A program made the translations under genes and the position numbers. Below are positions 23,558 to 31,926 of a DNA stretch of 64,000 bases, in pieces (the first letter of the stretch is position 1; every line of letters begins with the position of its first letter). The stretch covers positions 62,001 to 126,000 of the forward strand of contig NZ_QLLO01000006.1 in the NCBI RefSeq assembly GCF_003259525.1. Reading direction: 5' to 3'. Source of the DNA: Olleya aquimaris. GTDB lineage: Bacteria; Bacteroidota; Bacteroidia; Flavobacteriales; Flavobacteriaceae. The notes under the pieces were generated by a model, which was given only the letters and a program-made list of their open reading frames with translations, did not search any database and had not been told where the DNA came from.

Positions 23558-24550
23558 ATGAAACACATACTAAACCGATTAATAAACCAAGAAAGCATCA
23601 CGAGTGAAGAGGCTAAAAACGTGTTAGTTAATATTTCCGCAGGACATTATAACCAATCACAAATCGCCTCATTCTTAACTGTTTACATGATGCGAAGCAT
23701 CACTTTGGAGGAACTTCAAGGATTTAGAGATGCACTTTTAGAATTGTGTATTCCTATAAATTTATCAGATTTTAATGCTATTGATTTATGCGGAACTGGT
23801 GGAGACGGAAAAGACACTTTTAATATTTCTACATTAGCTTCTTTTGTAACTGCTGGTGCAGGAGTAAAAGTAGCAAAACATGGTAATTACGGAGTCTCTT
23901 CTGCATCAGGATCTTCTAATGTAATGGAAGCGTTAGGGATTCATTTTTCTAACAAATCAGATTATTTAAAATATGCTATTGATCAAGCTGGCATTTGTGT
24001 GTTACACGCTCCTTTATTTCATCCAGCGATGAAAAATGTGGCTCCAATACGAAAAGAATTAGGCGTAAAAACCTTTTTTAATATGCTTGGACCAATGGTA
24101 AATCCTGCGTTCCCACAAAACCAAATGGTTGGTGTTTTTAATTTAGAATTACAACGTATCTATGGGTATCTTTATCAAAATACCGATAAAAATTATAGTA
24201 TTGTTCACGCACTTGATGGTTATGACGAAATTTCATTGACAGGGAATACTAAAATTATATCTAATACTACTGAAACGATGCTAAGTCCAGCAGATTTGGG
24301 TGTAGAACAAATAGAACAGTCTGATATTTTTGGAGGAAACTCGGTAAAAGATGCTGCAAAAATTTTCAAAAATATAATTAATGGAAAAGGAACCGAAGCG
24401 CAAAACAATGTGGTTTGTGCCAATGCTGGATTAGCAATTGCAACAGTTAATCAAATCTCGCATCAAGACGGATTTGAATTAGCAAAAGAGAGTTTAGAAA
24501 GCGGAAAAGCAAAAGCCAGTTTAAAACGATTAATTGAGTTAAGTAAATAG
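23558..24550 (+). CDS. trpD: Anthranilate phosphoribosyltransferase
   Basis: A 330-residue enzyme that joins anthranilate to phosphoribosyl pyrophosphate. The PRPP-binding GTGGDG loop is at residues 79-84, followed by DTFNISTLASF, and the anthranilate-contact block AKHGNYGVSSASGSSNVMEAL follows at about 109. Length is normal. It ends in another heptamer array that includes its TAG stop. Confidence 0.97.
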   Translation: MKHILNRLINQESITSEEAKNVLVNISAGHYNQSQIASFLTVYMMRSITLEELQGFRDALLELCIPINLSDFNAIDLCGTGGDGKDTFNISTLASFVTAGAGVKVAKHGNYGVSSASGSSNVMEALGIHFSNKSDYLKYAIDQAGICVLHAPLFHPAMKNVAPIRKELGVKTFFNMLGPMVNPAFPQNQMVGVFNLELQRIYGYLYQNTDKNYSIVHALDGYDEISLTGNTKIISNTTETMLSPADLGVEQIEQSDIFGGNSVKDAAKIFKNIINGKGTEAQNNVVCANAGLAIATVNQISHQDGFELAKESLESGKAKASLKRLIELSK

Positions 24551-24569
24551 TTGGCTGTTGGCTGTTGGC
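24549..24569 (+). repeat. Heptamer tandem array overlapping the trpD stop
   Basis: Three 7-base units, AGTTGGC, TGTTGGC, TGTTGGC. The first overlaps the trpD stop TAG at 24548-24550. Confidence 0.8.
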
Positions 24570-24582
24570 ATAAATTGAAATA

Positions 24583-24803
24583 AACTAGGAATTAAAGAAA
24601 ATATAGAGAAATTAAAAGTCCCAAATCAATTCGCAGAATTGAGTATCAAGGCGAAGAATAAATGAAGAAAAGCTCCGAGAACAGGAGAACGTAGTTCGAC
24701 GCGGAGTTTTCAAATTGGTTTTCAGTTTTTAAAACTGAAAAATTCCTTGGCTTGGTTGTCTTTTTTTGATTCGTTTTTTGGACAAGCAAAAAATGAATAA
24801 GAG
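24583..24803 (+). repeat. Intergenic repeat element, copy B (trpD-trpC gap)
   Basis: About 220 bases related to copy A at 22686-22900: the same 29-base left block at 24614-24642 with one difference, including the palindrome CAATTC-GCA-GAATTG, and a similar right block near 24757-24803. The middle is unrelated to that of copy A. It occupies most of the 283-base trpD-trpC gap. No gene is supported in this gap on either strand. Confidence 0.7.
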
Positions 24804-24833
24804 AAAGAAAATCTATAAAGTTGAATTAAAAAA

Positions 24834-25613
24834 ATGAACATACTAGAAAAAATAACAAACGATAAACGCACAGAAGTAAACCTTCGCAAACAACTTATAC
24901 CCATTAAACAACTAGAGCAATCTATATTGTTTGAACGCAATACCATTTCACTTTCAAAAAAATTAAAAGCAAGTAACACAGGGATTATTGCAGAGCACAA
25001 ACGTCGTTCGCCCTCAAAACAAGTGATTAATCATAATCTAAATGTGTTTGATGTCGCTAAAGGTTATGAAAGCGCTGGAGTTTGCGGAATGTCTGTATTA
25101 ACAGACGGAAAGTATTTTGGAGGTAGTTTAGACGATTTACTAACCGCTAGAGCAAGTTGTCATTTACCATTATTGCGCAAAGAATTTATAATTGACCCTT
25201 ATCAAATAATTGAAGCCAAAGCCTACGGAGCAGATATAATTTTATTGATTGCAGCCATACTAACTAATGCAGAAATCAAACAATTTTCAGAATTAGCAAA
25301 ACAACTAAATCTTGAGGTACTTTTAGAAGTGCATAACGTGGAAGAATTACATAAATCTATTATGCCAAGTTTAGACATGCTAGGTGTTAACAACAGAAAT
25401 CTAAAAACCTTTGAAGTTAGTTTAGAAACTAGCAAAAAACTCAGTAACTTAATTCCTGAAGATTTTGTAAAAGTCTCTGAAAGTGGAATAAGTAGTGTTG
25501 AAGCAATTAAACAATTACAACCTTTTGGTTACAAAGGGTTTTTAATTGGTGAAAACTTCATGAAAACTAACAATGCTGGTGAAAGTGCCAAGCAATTTAT
25601 AGAGAATTTATAA
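24834..25613 (+). CDS. trpC: Indole-3-glycerol phosphate synthase
   Basis: A 259-residue TIM-barrel enzyme that closes the indole ring from carboxyphenylaminodeoxyribulose phosphate. Active-site residues visible are Glu54 and Lys56 in IAEHKRRSPSK, LLRKEFIID with the central Lys, and VSESGISS near the phosphate site. It is a single-function enzyme, with trpF separate. The upstream gap holds repeat copy B. Confidence 0.96.
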   Translation: MNILEKITNDKRTEVNLRKQLIPIKQLEQSILFERNTISLSKKLKASNTGIIAEHKRRSPSKQVINHNLNVFDVAKGYESAGVCGMSVLTDGKYFGGSLDDLLTARASCHLPLLRKEFIIDPYQIIEAKAYGADIILLIAAILTNAEIKQFSELAKQLNLEVLLEVHNVEELHKSIMPSLDMLGVNNRNLKTFEVSLETSKKLSNLIPEDFVKVSESGISSVEAIKQLQPFGYKGFLIGENFMKTNNAGESAKQFIENL

Positions 25614-25660
25614 TAAAAAAATAGGACGTGTGGTGAGACTCCCACTGTCGCGACAACACA

Positions 25661-26296
25661 ATGAAACTAAAAGTTTGCGGAATGAAATTAGAACATAATA
25701 TCCAAGATGTGGCTGTATTACAACCAAGCTATATGGGTTTTATTTTTTACGAAAAGTCATCACGATATTTTAATGGAAATATTCCTGAAATCTCAGAAAA
25801 TATTAAAAAAATCGGCGTTTTTGTTAATGCAACATTTGACTTTATTCGTGGTAAAGTCGAAAAACATGACTTGCAAGGAGTTCAGCTTCATGGTAATGAA
25901 TCTCCCGAATTATGTCAACGACTAAAAGATCTTGACATTATTGTTATTAAGGTGTTTTCTATAAAAAATCAATTCGATTTTAAAGTTTTAGAACCTTATG
26001 AAGAGGTTTGCGATTTGTATTTATTTGACACCAAAGGAAAAGAACCAGGAGGAAATGGCTATGTTTTTAATTGGAATGTCCTAAAAAAATATCCATCTGC
26101 AAAACCCTACTTTTTAAGTGGTGGTTTAGGTCCAAAAGAGATTGACGCGATTCTATTATTTTTAAAAAGACCAGAATCTCATTTGTGTTTTGGATTAGAT
26201 TTAAATAGCAAATTCGAAACTGCTGCAGGACTAAAAGATGTATCCAAACTAAAAGCATTCAAACAACAATTGTTAGCAAATAATTATGAAGCATAA
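25661..26296 (+). CDS. trpF: Phosphoribosylanthranilate isomerase
   Basis: A 211-residue TIM-barrel isomerase. The general base Cys6 (KVCGMK) and general acid Asp123 ([13 protein letters not shown]) are in place, and the phosphate-binding FLSGGLGP segment is present. Its 3' end overlaps the trpB start by 11 bases, indicating translational coupling. It is 47 bases from trpC. Confidence 0.96.
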   Translation: MKLKVCGMKLEHNIQDVAVLQPSYMGFIFYEKSSRYFNGNIPEISENIKKIGVFVNATFDFIRGKVEKHDLQGVQLHGNESPELCQRLKDLDIIVIKVFSIKNQFDFKVLEPYEEVCDLYLFDTKGKEPGGNGYVFNWNVLKKYPSAKPYFLSGGLGPKEIDAILLFLKRPESHLCFGLDLNSKFETAAGLKDVSKLKAFKQQLLANNYEA

Positions 26297-27467
26297 TATA
26301 GATAGTAAAGGATATTACGGAAAATTTGGAGGGGCTTACATCCCAGAAATGCTCTATCCAAATGTAGAAGAGTTACGTCAAAACTATTTAAAAATAATGG
26401 CAGAACCTTCCTTTAAAAAAGAGTTTGATCAATTATTAAAAGATTATGTAGGTCGTCCTTCTCCACTCTATTTCGCAAAACGATTAAGCGAAAAATACAA
26501 TACTAAAGTGTATTTAAAGAGAGAGGATTTAAATCACACTGGCGCACATAAAGTAAATAATACTATTGGCCAGATTTTAATGGCTCAGCGATTAGGTAAA
26601 ACACGTATTATTGCCGAAACTGGCGCTGGACAACATGGTGTTGCTACAGCTACTGTTTGTGCTTTAATGGGTATGGAATGTATTGTTTACATGGGCGAAA
26701 TTGACATTGCACGTCAAGCACCAAACGTTGCTAGAATGAAAATGTTAGGCGCAGAAGTAAGACCTGCTTTATCTGGAAGTCGTACGTTAAAAGATGCCAC
26801 AAACGAAGCCATAAGAGATTGGATTAACAATCCTATTGACACACATTATATTATTGGTAGTGTTGTAGGACCACACCCTTATCCAGATATGGTGGCACGT
26901 TTTCAGGCTATAGTTAGCGAAGAAATTAAATGGCAACTACTAGAAAAAGAAGGCACAGAAAAACCAGATTATGTGGTTGCCTGTGTTGGTGGAGGTAGTA
27001 ATGCAGCAGGTGCTTTTTATCATTATTTAGAAGACACAGATGTTAAGTTAATTGCAGTAGAAGCTGCAGGAAAAGGGATACATTCCGGAGAGAGTGCTGC
27101 AACCTCTGTTTTAGGTCGTGAAGGGATTATTCATGGTAGTAAAACTTTGTTAATGCAAACTAAAGATGGTCAAATTACAGAGCCATATTCGATCTCTGCA
27201 GGATTAGATTATCCAGGTGTTGGACCTATGCATGCGCATTTGTACACATCTGGTCGTGCAGAATTTATTTCTATTACAGATGACGATGCCATGATTGCAG
27301 GTTTAGAATTAAGCAAACTTGAAGGTATAATTCCTGCAATTGAAACATCACATTCGTTAGCGATTTTTGACAAAAAAACCTTTAAAAAAGAAGATGTTGT
27401 TGTGATTAATTTGTCGGGTCGTGGTGATAAAGATTTACAGAATTATATTGATTATTTTAAATTATAA
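26286..27467 (+). CDS. trpB: Tryptophan synthase beta chain
   Basis: A 393-residue PLP enzyme that makes tryptophan from indole and serine as part of the alpha2-beta2 complex. The Schiff-base Lys89 is in [12 protein letters not shown], the phosphate loop is VGGGSNA, and EDLNHTG and AETGAGQHG are the family's classic blocks. Length is that of the main TrpB1 type. It overlaps the trpF end by 11 bases; a palindromic repeat follows before trpA. Confidence 0.98.
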   Translation: MKHNIDSKGYYGKFGGAYIPEMLYPNVEELRQNYLKIMAEPSFKKEFDQLLKDYVGRPSPLYFAKRLSEKYNTKVYLKREDLNHTGAHKVNNTIGQILMAQRLGKTRIIAETGAGQHGVATATVCALMGMECIVYMGEIDIARQAPNVARMKMLGAEVRPALSGSRTLKDATNEAIRDWINNPIDTHYIIGSVVGPHPYPDMVARFQAIVSEEIKWQLLEKEGTEKPDYVVACVGGGSNAAGAFYHYLEDTDVKLIAVEAAGKGIHSGESAATSVLGREGIIHGSKTLLMQTKDGQITEPYSISAGLDYPGVGPMHAHLYTSGRAEFISITDDDAMIAGLELSKLEGIIPAIETSHSLAIFDKKTFKKEDVVVINLSGRGDKDLQNYIDYFKL

Positions 27468-27469
27468 AG

Positions 27470-27535
27470 TCATTCCGAACGTAGTGAAGGAATCTCTTAA
27501 AAAGATTGCCACGTCACTTTGTTCCTCGCAATGAC
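27470..27535. repeat. REP-like palindromic repeat between trpB and trpA
   Basis: A 66-base unit with ends GTCATTCCGA and TCGCAATGAC that are near-complementary, and an interior that folds back (GGAATCTC with GATTGCC imperfectly). It resembles the widespread intergenic family whose ends read GTCATTGCGAG. It lies 16 bases before the trpA ATG. It may stabilise the mRNA or be a mobile relic. Confidence 0.75.
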
Positions 27536-27550
27536 ATACCCATAAAAAAA

Positions 27551-28315
27551 ATGAATCGCATACAATCAAAACTACAAGAAGACAAAAAACTTCTATCCAT
27601 CTACTTTACAGCAGGATACCCTAATTTAAACGATACCGTTTCAATCATTCAAAACCTTGAAAAAAGCGGAGTTGACATGATAGAGATTGGTTTACCCTTT
27701 AGTGATCCACTAGCAGATGGACCAACCATTCAAGCCAGCTCAACACAAGCATTAAAGAATGGAATGACCACAGAAGTGCTATTTAATCAGCTAAAAGATA
27801 TTAGACAAACGGTATCTATTCCGTTAATTATTATGGGTTATTTTAATCCTATGTTGCAATATGGTGTGGATGCGTTTTGTAAAAAATGTCAAGCTATTGG
27901 TATTGATGGACTTATTATTCCAGATTTACCTGTGGATGTCTACAATGACCAATACAAAGCTACCTTTGAAAAATATGGGTTAATCAACGTGTTTTTAATA
28001 ACACCTCAAACTTCAGAAGAGCGTATACAATTTATCGACTCTATCTCTAACGGATTTATTTACATGGTAAGTAGTGCAAGTGTTACAGGTAGCAGTTCTG
28101 GTTTTGGAGATGAGCAAACCAACTATTTTAAGCGTATTGCAGACATGAATCTTGACAATCCGCAGATTGTAGGTTTTGGTATTTCAGATAATAAATCGTT
28201 TACACAAGCTACCCAATATGCAAAAGGCGCTATTATTGGTAGTGCATTTATAAAACATCTAACTTCAAACGGTAGTGATAGTATTACTGGGTTTGTTGAT
28301 AATATCTTAAATTAG
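27551..28315 (+). CDS. trpA: Tryptophan synthase alpha chain
   Basis: A 254-residue TIM-barrel protein that cleaves indole-3-glycerol phosphate and passes indole to TrpB. Catalytic Glu45 and Asp56 are in MIEIGLPFSDPLADGP. I start at ATG 27551; the longer frame from 27506 reads through the palindromic repeat and adds a non-family sequence. It is the last trp gene; a GNAT gene follows 17 bases later and may be cotranscribed. Confidence 0.96.
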   Translation: MNRIQSKLQEDKKLLSIYFTAGYPNLNDTVSIIQNLEKSGVDMIEIGLPFSDPLADGPTIQASSTQALKNGMTTEVLFNQLKDIRQTVSIPLIIMGYFNPMLQYGVDAFCKKCQAIGIDGLIIPDLPVDVYNDQYKATFEKYGLINVFLITPQTSEERIQFIDSISNGFIYMVSSASVTGSSSGFGDEQTNYFKRIADMNLDNPQIVGFGISDNKSFTQATQYAKGAIIGSAFIKHLTSNGSDSITGFVDNILN

Positions 28316-28332
28316 AAGTTTAAATACGTAAA

Positions 28333-28794
28333 ATGTCTAATATTCAATACAGAACAGCAACATTAAAAGACCTACCTACTTTATTAAACTTTGAACAAGA
28401 ATTAATAAGTTACGAGCGTCCTTTTGATTCTAATTTAAAAGATGATTGTACTTACTATGATTTGAATTATTTAATAACCTCTGACAATGCAGAATTAATT
28501 GTTGCTTTTAATGATAAAGAAATTTTAGGATGTGGTTATGGTAAAATAGTAAATGCTAAACCCTATCATAAAAACACTCAATATGTATATATGGGTTTTA
28601 TGTATGTTAAACCAGAATATAGAGGTCAAGGTATAGTACAGGATATAATATCAAAACTTAAAGATTGGTCTGTTACAAAAAACCTGTTCGAAATCCGTTT
28701 GGAAGTCTACAACAAAAATGCTTCCGCGTTAAAAGCTTATGAAAATCATGGGTTTAAAAAACATATGATTGAGATGAAACTTAACTTGAAATAA
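28333..28794 (+). CDS. GNAT family N-acetyltransferase
   Basis: A 153-residue acetyltransferase. The acetyl-CoA binding motif A is visible as VYMGFMYVKPEYRGQGIVQDI (Arg-Gly-Gln-Gly at about residues 97-100), and motif B as LEVYNKNASALKAYENHGF. The substrate is unknown. It follows trpA by 17 bases and may be a tail gene of the trp transcript, but it also could be independent. Confidence 0.9.
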   Translation: MSNIQYRTATLKDLPTLLNFEQELISYERPFDSNLKDDCTYYDLNYLITSDNAELIVAFNDKEILGCGYGKIVNAKPYHKNTQYVYMGFMYVKPEYRGQGIVQDIISKLKDWSVTKNLFEIRLEVYNKNASALKAYENHGFKKHMIEMKLNLK

Positions 28795-28847
28795 GCTTAA
28801 AATTTAATTAATTTTGTTTGCTTTCATTAATTAAAAACTTAAAACAT

Positions 28848-29270
28848 ATGCTAAAATACATTTATCTACTGTGCATTGGTTTTATTTTAATGTCTTGTAA
28901 AACTAATGATGCATCAAAACAAAAAGATTGTATTAATACTATTTTAATACAAGATGATTCTTTAGGTCAAATTCGGAATAATGCCTCAAAAATCAACTCG
29001 TTAAGCAACTCAATTTTAAGTTATACCGATGCGTTAAACGCATTAGATTTTTCTAACTGTCCACAACCATTTTCATCTGCCTTTAAAAAACATATTAGAG
29101 CATGGAATAACATCATGCTTGTCACCACTAAACACCCAACTCTTAGAGGCGAAATGCATGACTTATTTGATGATCTTGAAACTTCAAAAGACTCTACAGA
29201 ATTTAAAAAGTATTTAAATAAAATTTGGAGTACTTGGGATGAGATTGAAAAAGCAAAAACCATTAATTAA
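28848..29270 (+). CDS. Small lipoprotein, unknown function
   Basis: A 140-residue predicted lipoprotein with signal MLKYIYLLCIGFILMSC, lipidated Cys at about 17. The mature part is helical and rich in charged residues, with no recognised domain. I start at ATG 28848 because the in-frame start at 28818 adds ten residues that spoil the signal. It is probably monocistronic. Proteins of this kind are common in Flavobacteriia and are mostly uncharacterised. Confidence 0.75.
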   Translation: MLKYIYLLCIGFILMSCKTNDASKQKDCINTILIQDDSLGQIRNNASKINSLSNSILSYTDALNALDFSNCPQPFSSAFKKHIRAWNNIMLVTTKHPTLRGEMHDLFDDLETSKDSTEFKKYLNKIWSTWDEIEKAKTIN

Positions 29271-29382
29271 CATCCTTTAATTAACTAAGTTTAACACTTA
29301 TATCAAGGGTTTTAACGAAGTCTTGTGAGTCTTTTCTGTATTTTATTTTTATATTGATGATGAATCAATAAAACAATAAAAA

Positions 29383-29532
29383 ATGGGAATTATAAAAGAT
29401 AAAAAGAAATTTAAAACATCAGTAGAACAAACTAATCCGACAAATCCAACTGGAAATGTCAACATTAAAACTAACGATTTTGATATCGATAAAAAGACTA
29501 TCAAAAAACAACAAAATAAAACGATTAGCTAA
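29383..29532 (+). CDS. Small basic hypothetical protein (49 aa)
   Basis: An ATG at 29383 opens a 49-codon frame ending TAA at 29530 and encoding a Lys/Thr/Asn-rich protein that begins MGIIKDKKKFKTSVEQ and ends with KKQQNKTIS. It is followed 21 bases later by a clean intrinsic terminator, and the gap to the preceding lipoprotein gene is large enough for a promoter, which supports a real small gene. The composition is simple, so it could still be a chance frame. No family recognised. Confidence 0.5.
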   Translation: MGIIKDKKKFKTSVEQTNPTNPTGNVNIKTNDFDIDKKTIKKQQNKTIS

Positions 29533-29553
29533 CCCAATTTAGCATCGTTTTTA

Positions 29554-29588
29554 AATGCCTATTCAGTATATTTGAATAGGCATTTTTT
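29554..29588 (+). terminator. Intrinsic terminator
   Basis: A perfect 12-bp stem, AATGCCTATTCA (29554-29565) with TGAATAGGCATT (29573-29584), 7-base loop and a T run immediately after. It ends transcription of the small ORF and lies 4 bases before the next gene. Confidence 0.9.
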
Positions 29589-29591
29589 ATT

Positions 29592-29816
29592 ATGAAACTA
29601 CTTAACGACTTTAGACTGATATTATTAATGTGTTTAACCTTGGGCTTGGCTCCTTTTTATCCAGAACCTCATCTTTGGGGAAAATTAAAATGGATTGCAG
29701 GAGGTGCTCATGGTATGCAATTTATGGATTGGTTTGATGTGGTATTACATGGGTTTTCTTGGGTGCTATTAATTAGATTAATCATACTAAAACTTTTACC
29801 TAAACAAAATGCTTAA
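29592..29816 (+). CDS. Small conserved membrane protein
   Basis: A 74-residue protein with two hydrophobic stretches (about residues 7-24 and 45-68) separated by a loop with the motif WGKLKWIAGGAHGM. Its start is inside the T run of the preceding terminator and its last 8 bases overlap the trmL start, so the two are translationally coupled. The function is unknown to me; the position suggests a small accessory to trmL or a neighbouring membrane activity. Confidence 0.7.
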   Translation: MKLLNDFRLILLMCLTLGLAPFYPEPHLWGKLKWIAGGAHGMQFMDWFDVVLHGFSWVLLIRLIILKLLPKQNA

Positions 29817-30258
29817 CATTGTTTTAATAGAACCCGAAATACCTAATAACACAGGTAATATTGGCAGACTAGTATTAGCTACTGGCAGCAAACTACATTT
29901 GGTTAAACCGTTTGGATTTGAGCTAAGCGATAAACGCTTAAAACGAGCTGGACTAGATTATTGGCAGCATCTTGATGTTGTCATGTATGATTCGGTAATA
30001 GATTTTTTTAATAAAAATGAAAATGAAAATTTTGCGTTCTTTTCCAGTCATGGTTCCAAATACCATTGGGACATTCCGTTTACTGACAATCTATTTTTGA
30101 TTTTCGGTAAAGAGTCTGTTGGACTAGATAACACTTTAATTGAAACGCATACCAATTCACTTTATAAAATTCCGCTATACAGCAAACATATTAGAAGCTT
30201 AAATTTAGCCAATGCTGTAAGTATAGTGGTTTATGAAGGATTAAGACAATTAAAATAA
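29809..30258 (+). CDS. trmL: tRNA (cytidine(34)-2'-O)-methyltransferase
   Basis: A 149-residue SPOUT-class methyltransferase that modifies the wobble base of tRNA-Leu. Diagnostic blocks are IEPEIPNNTGNIGRLVLATG near the N-terminus, the SAM-binding LIFGKESVGLD at about 105-115, and SLNLANAVSIVVYE at the C-terminal knot. It overlaps the preceding small gene by 8 bases and precedes the YitT gene by 7. Confidence 0.95.
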   Translation: MLNIVLIEPEIPNNTGNIGRLVLATGSKLHLVKPFGFELSDKRLKRAGLDYWQHLDVVMYDSVIDFFNKNENENFAFFSSHGSKYHWDIPFTDNLFLIFGKESVGLDNTLIETHTNSLYKIPLYSKHIRSLNLANAVSIVVYEGLRQLK

Positions 30259-30265
30259 CTACACT

Positions 30266-31189
30266 ATGGAATCAAAAAAAACAAAAACAATAAAAACAAT
30301 ATCAGAATATGTACAAATTGCTATTGGTATAATATTAGCAAGTATTGGTTTAAAAGCGTTTTTGTTACCTAACGGATTTTTAGATGGAGGTGTTACAGGT
30401 ATTGCTTTATTAGTTAATAGATTGGTAAATATTAATATCTCTTTACTTCTTGTGTTATTTAGTATTCCGTTTTTAATAATGGGCTATTTTACAGTGTCAA
30501 GACGCATAATTTTAAAATCTATAGTTAGCATTTTAGGTTTAGCGTTGTTTATTCATTTTGAAAATTTCGGAGTTATAACCGAAGATAAATTTTTAATCTC
30601 CATTTTTGGAGGATTATTTCTTGGCGCAGGAATTGGTATTGCTATAAAAAATGGATCTGTTTTAGATGGCTCAGAGATTTTAGGCGTGTTTATTAATGAT
30701 AGATTTGGCATCAGTATTGGCAGAGTTATTTTAATATTTAACATCATTTTATTTACTATTACAGCATTTGTAGTTTCTAAAGAAGTAGCCATGTATTCTA
30801 TCCTTACCTACATTGTTACTGCAAAAGTTACCGATTTAACCATTGAAGGGTTTGAAGATTTTATAGGTATAACCATTGTTTCTAGACACTACGATAAAAT
30901 TAAAGTCGATATTATTAAAGAGCTTGGAGCTGGCATGACTATTTATAAAGGTCGAAAAGGGTTTGGTAGTAAAGGAGAAGTTGAAGATTTTGATATTATT
31001 CACACCATCATCAATCGTATAGATATTAAAAAAATGTATCGTATTGTTTCTAATATTGATGACGAAGCTTTTATAGTAGAATTTGATGTTAACAACGTTA
31101 AAGGCGGTGTATTACGTCGTTATTTAGATAGAAAAAAAGGTAAAAAGCTAGCTAATTTTTTAGCTGAAAACCAACAGGTTAAACTTTAA
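30266..31189 (+). CDS. YitT family membrane protein (second copy)
   Basis: A 307-residue membrane protein of the YitT family with an unstructured basic N-terminus, about six membrane helices between residues 15 and 205, and a C-terminal DUF2179 domain with MTIYKGRKG. It is paralogous to the protein at 5477-6367: both share the PNxFLDGG segment, GGxFLGxGIGxxI and the later MYSILT motif, but identity is modest. It follows trmL by 7 bases. Function unknown. Confidence 0.9.
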   Translation: MESKKTKTIKTISEYVQIAIGIILASIGLKAFLLPNGFLDGGVTGIALLVNRLVNINISLLLVLFSIPFLIMGYFTVSRRIILKSIVSILGLALFIHFENFGVITEDKFLISIFGGLFLGAGIGIAIKNGSVLDGSEILGVFINDRFGISIGRVILIFNIILFTITAFVVSKEVAMYSILTYIVTAKVTDLTIEGFEDFIGITIVSRHYDKIKVDIIKELGAGMTIYKGRKGFGSKGEVEDFDIIHTIINRIDIKKMYRIVSNIDDEAFIVEFDVNNVKGGVLRRYLDRKKGKKLANFLAENQQVKL

Positions 31190-31249
31190 ATTAACCAATG
31201 GTCTTTAAAAAATTTTCTATATTTAGAGACTTTATAAAATCTATTTAAA

Positions 31250-31666
31250 ATGAAAAAATTACTGCTACTGGTTTTTATACTCCCTTTAATGTCTTTTAAC
31301 CTATTAAACACTGACTTTAATATTGTTGGAACATGGAAAGGTTACGATAATGGAGACATTGGTTATGCCATTTTTGATAAAGAAGGTTATGCAACCTTTG
31401 AGTCTAATGGAGAAAGCATGGGTGGAAAAGAATTTATGATGAATGATGAAAAAGCACAAATGACTTTCATTTTAAATAAAGAGACGCAACCCATGGAAAT
31501 TGATTTTGTAATTACTTTACTAGAATCTGGTGAAACACAAAGCTTGTTGGGTATTATACAATTTGAAAACAAAGACAAACTCCGCTTGGGTGTAGGTTTT
31601 GATGGTGGTGACAGACCTTTAGATTTTGATGAAGAAAACTCTATATATTTTGAAAGAGTAAAATAA
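31250..31666 (+). CDS. Exported small protein, lipocalin-like, unknown function
   Basis: A 138-residue protein with a signal peptide (MKKLLLLVFILPLMSFNLL). The mature part starts FNIVGTWKGYDNGDIGYAIF and alternates short beta-strand-like segments, resembling a lipocalin-type beta-barrel, with many acidic residues at the end. I am not sure of the family. It ends with zero gap before the convergent VF530 gene's stop. Confidence 0.65.
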   Translation: MKKLLLLVFILPLMSFNLLNTDFNIVGTWKGYDNGDIGYAIFDKEGYATFESNGESMGGKEFMMNDEKAQMTFILNKETQPMEIDFVITLLESGETQSLLGIIQFENKDKLRLGVGFDGGDRPLDFDEENSIYFERVK

Positions 31667-31894
31667 TTATAATTTATTTTTCTTCAAATACTCCAAATAC
31701 ATCTGCTCTACTTTGGTTCTAGCCCAAGGTGTACGTCGTAAAAATGTTAAACTAGATTTTATCGACGGGTTATCTGTAAAGCATCTAATATTAATAGTGT
31801 AACCCATATACTCCCATCCATAATGGGCTTGTAAATCGGTAATAATCTGTTCTAGTTTTATTCCGTGTAACGGATTATTTTTTTGAGTTTCCAT
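31667..31894 (-). CDS. VF530 family DNA-binding protein (DUF2132)
   Basis: A 75-residue protein with the VF530 signature: [54 protein letters not shown]. The family has a helical fold and was shown to bind DNA in other species; the role is not established. It sits 32 bases downstream of the rhlE gene on the same strand. Confidence 0.9.
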   Translation of the reverse strand: METQKNNPLHGIKLEQIITDLQAHYGWEYMGYTINIRCFTDNPSIKSSLTFLRRTPWARTKVEQMYLEYLKKNKL

Positions 31895-31926
31895 GCGTGA
31901 CTAAAAAAACTTCTTAAAAGTAACAA

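Noticed and set aside
24722-25000. Open frame on the minus strand before trpC
   Set aside because: It is antisense to the start of trpC and to the repeat element; the composition is that of the repeat and of a shadow frame.
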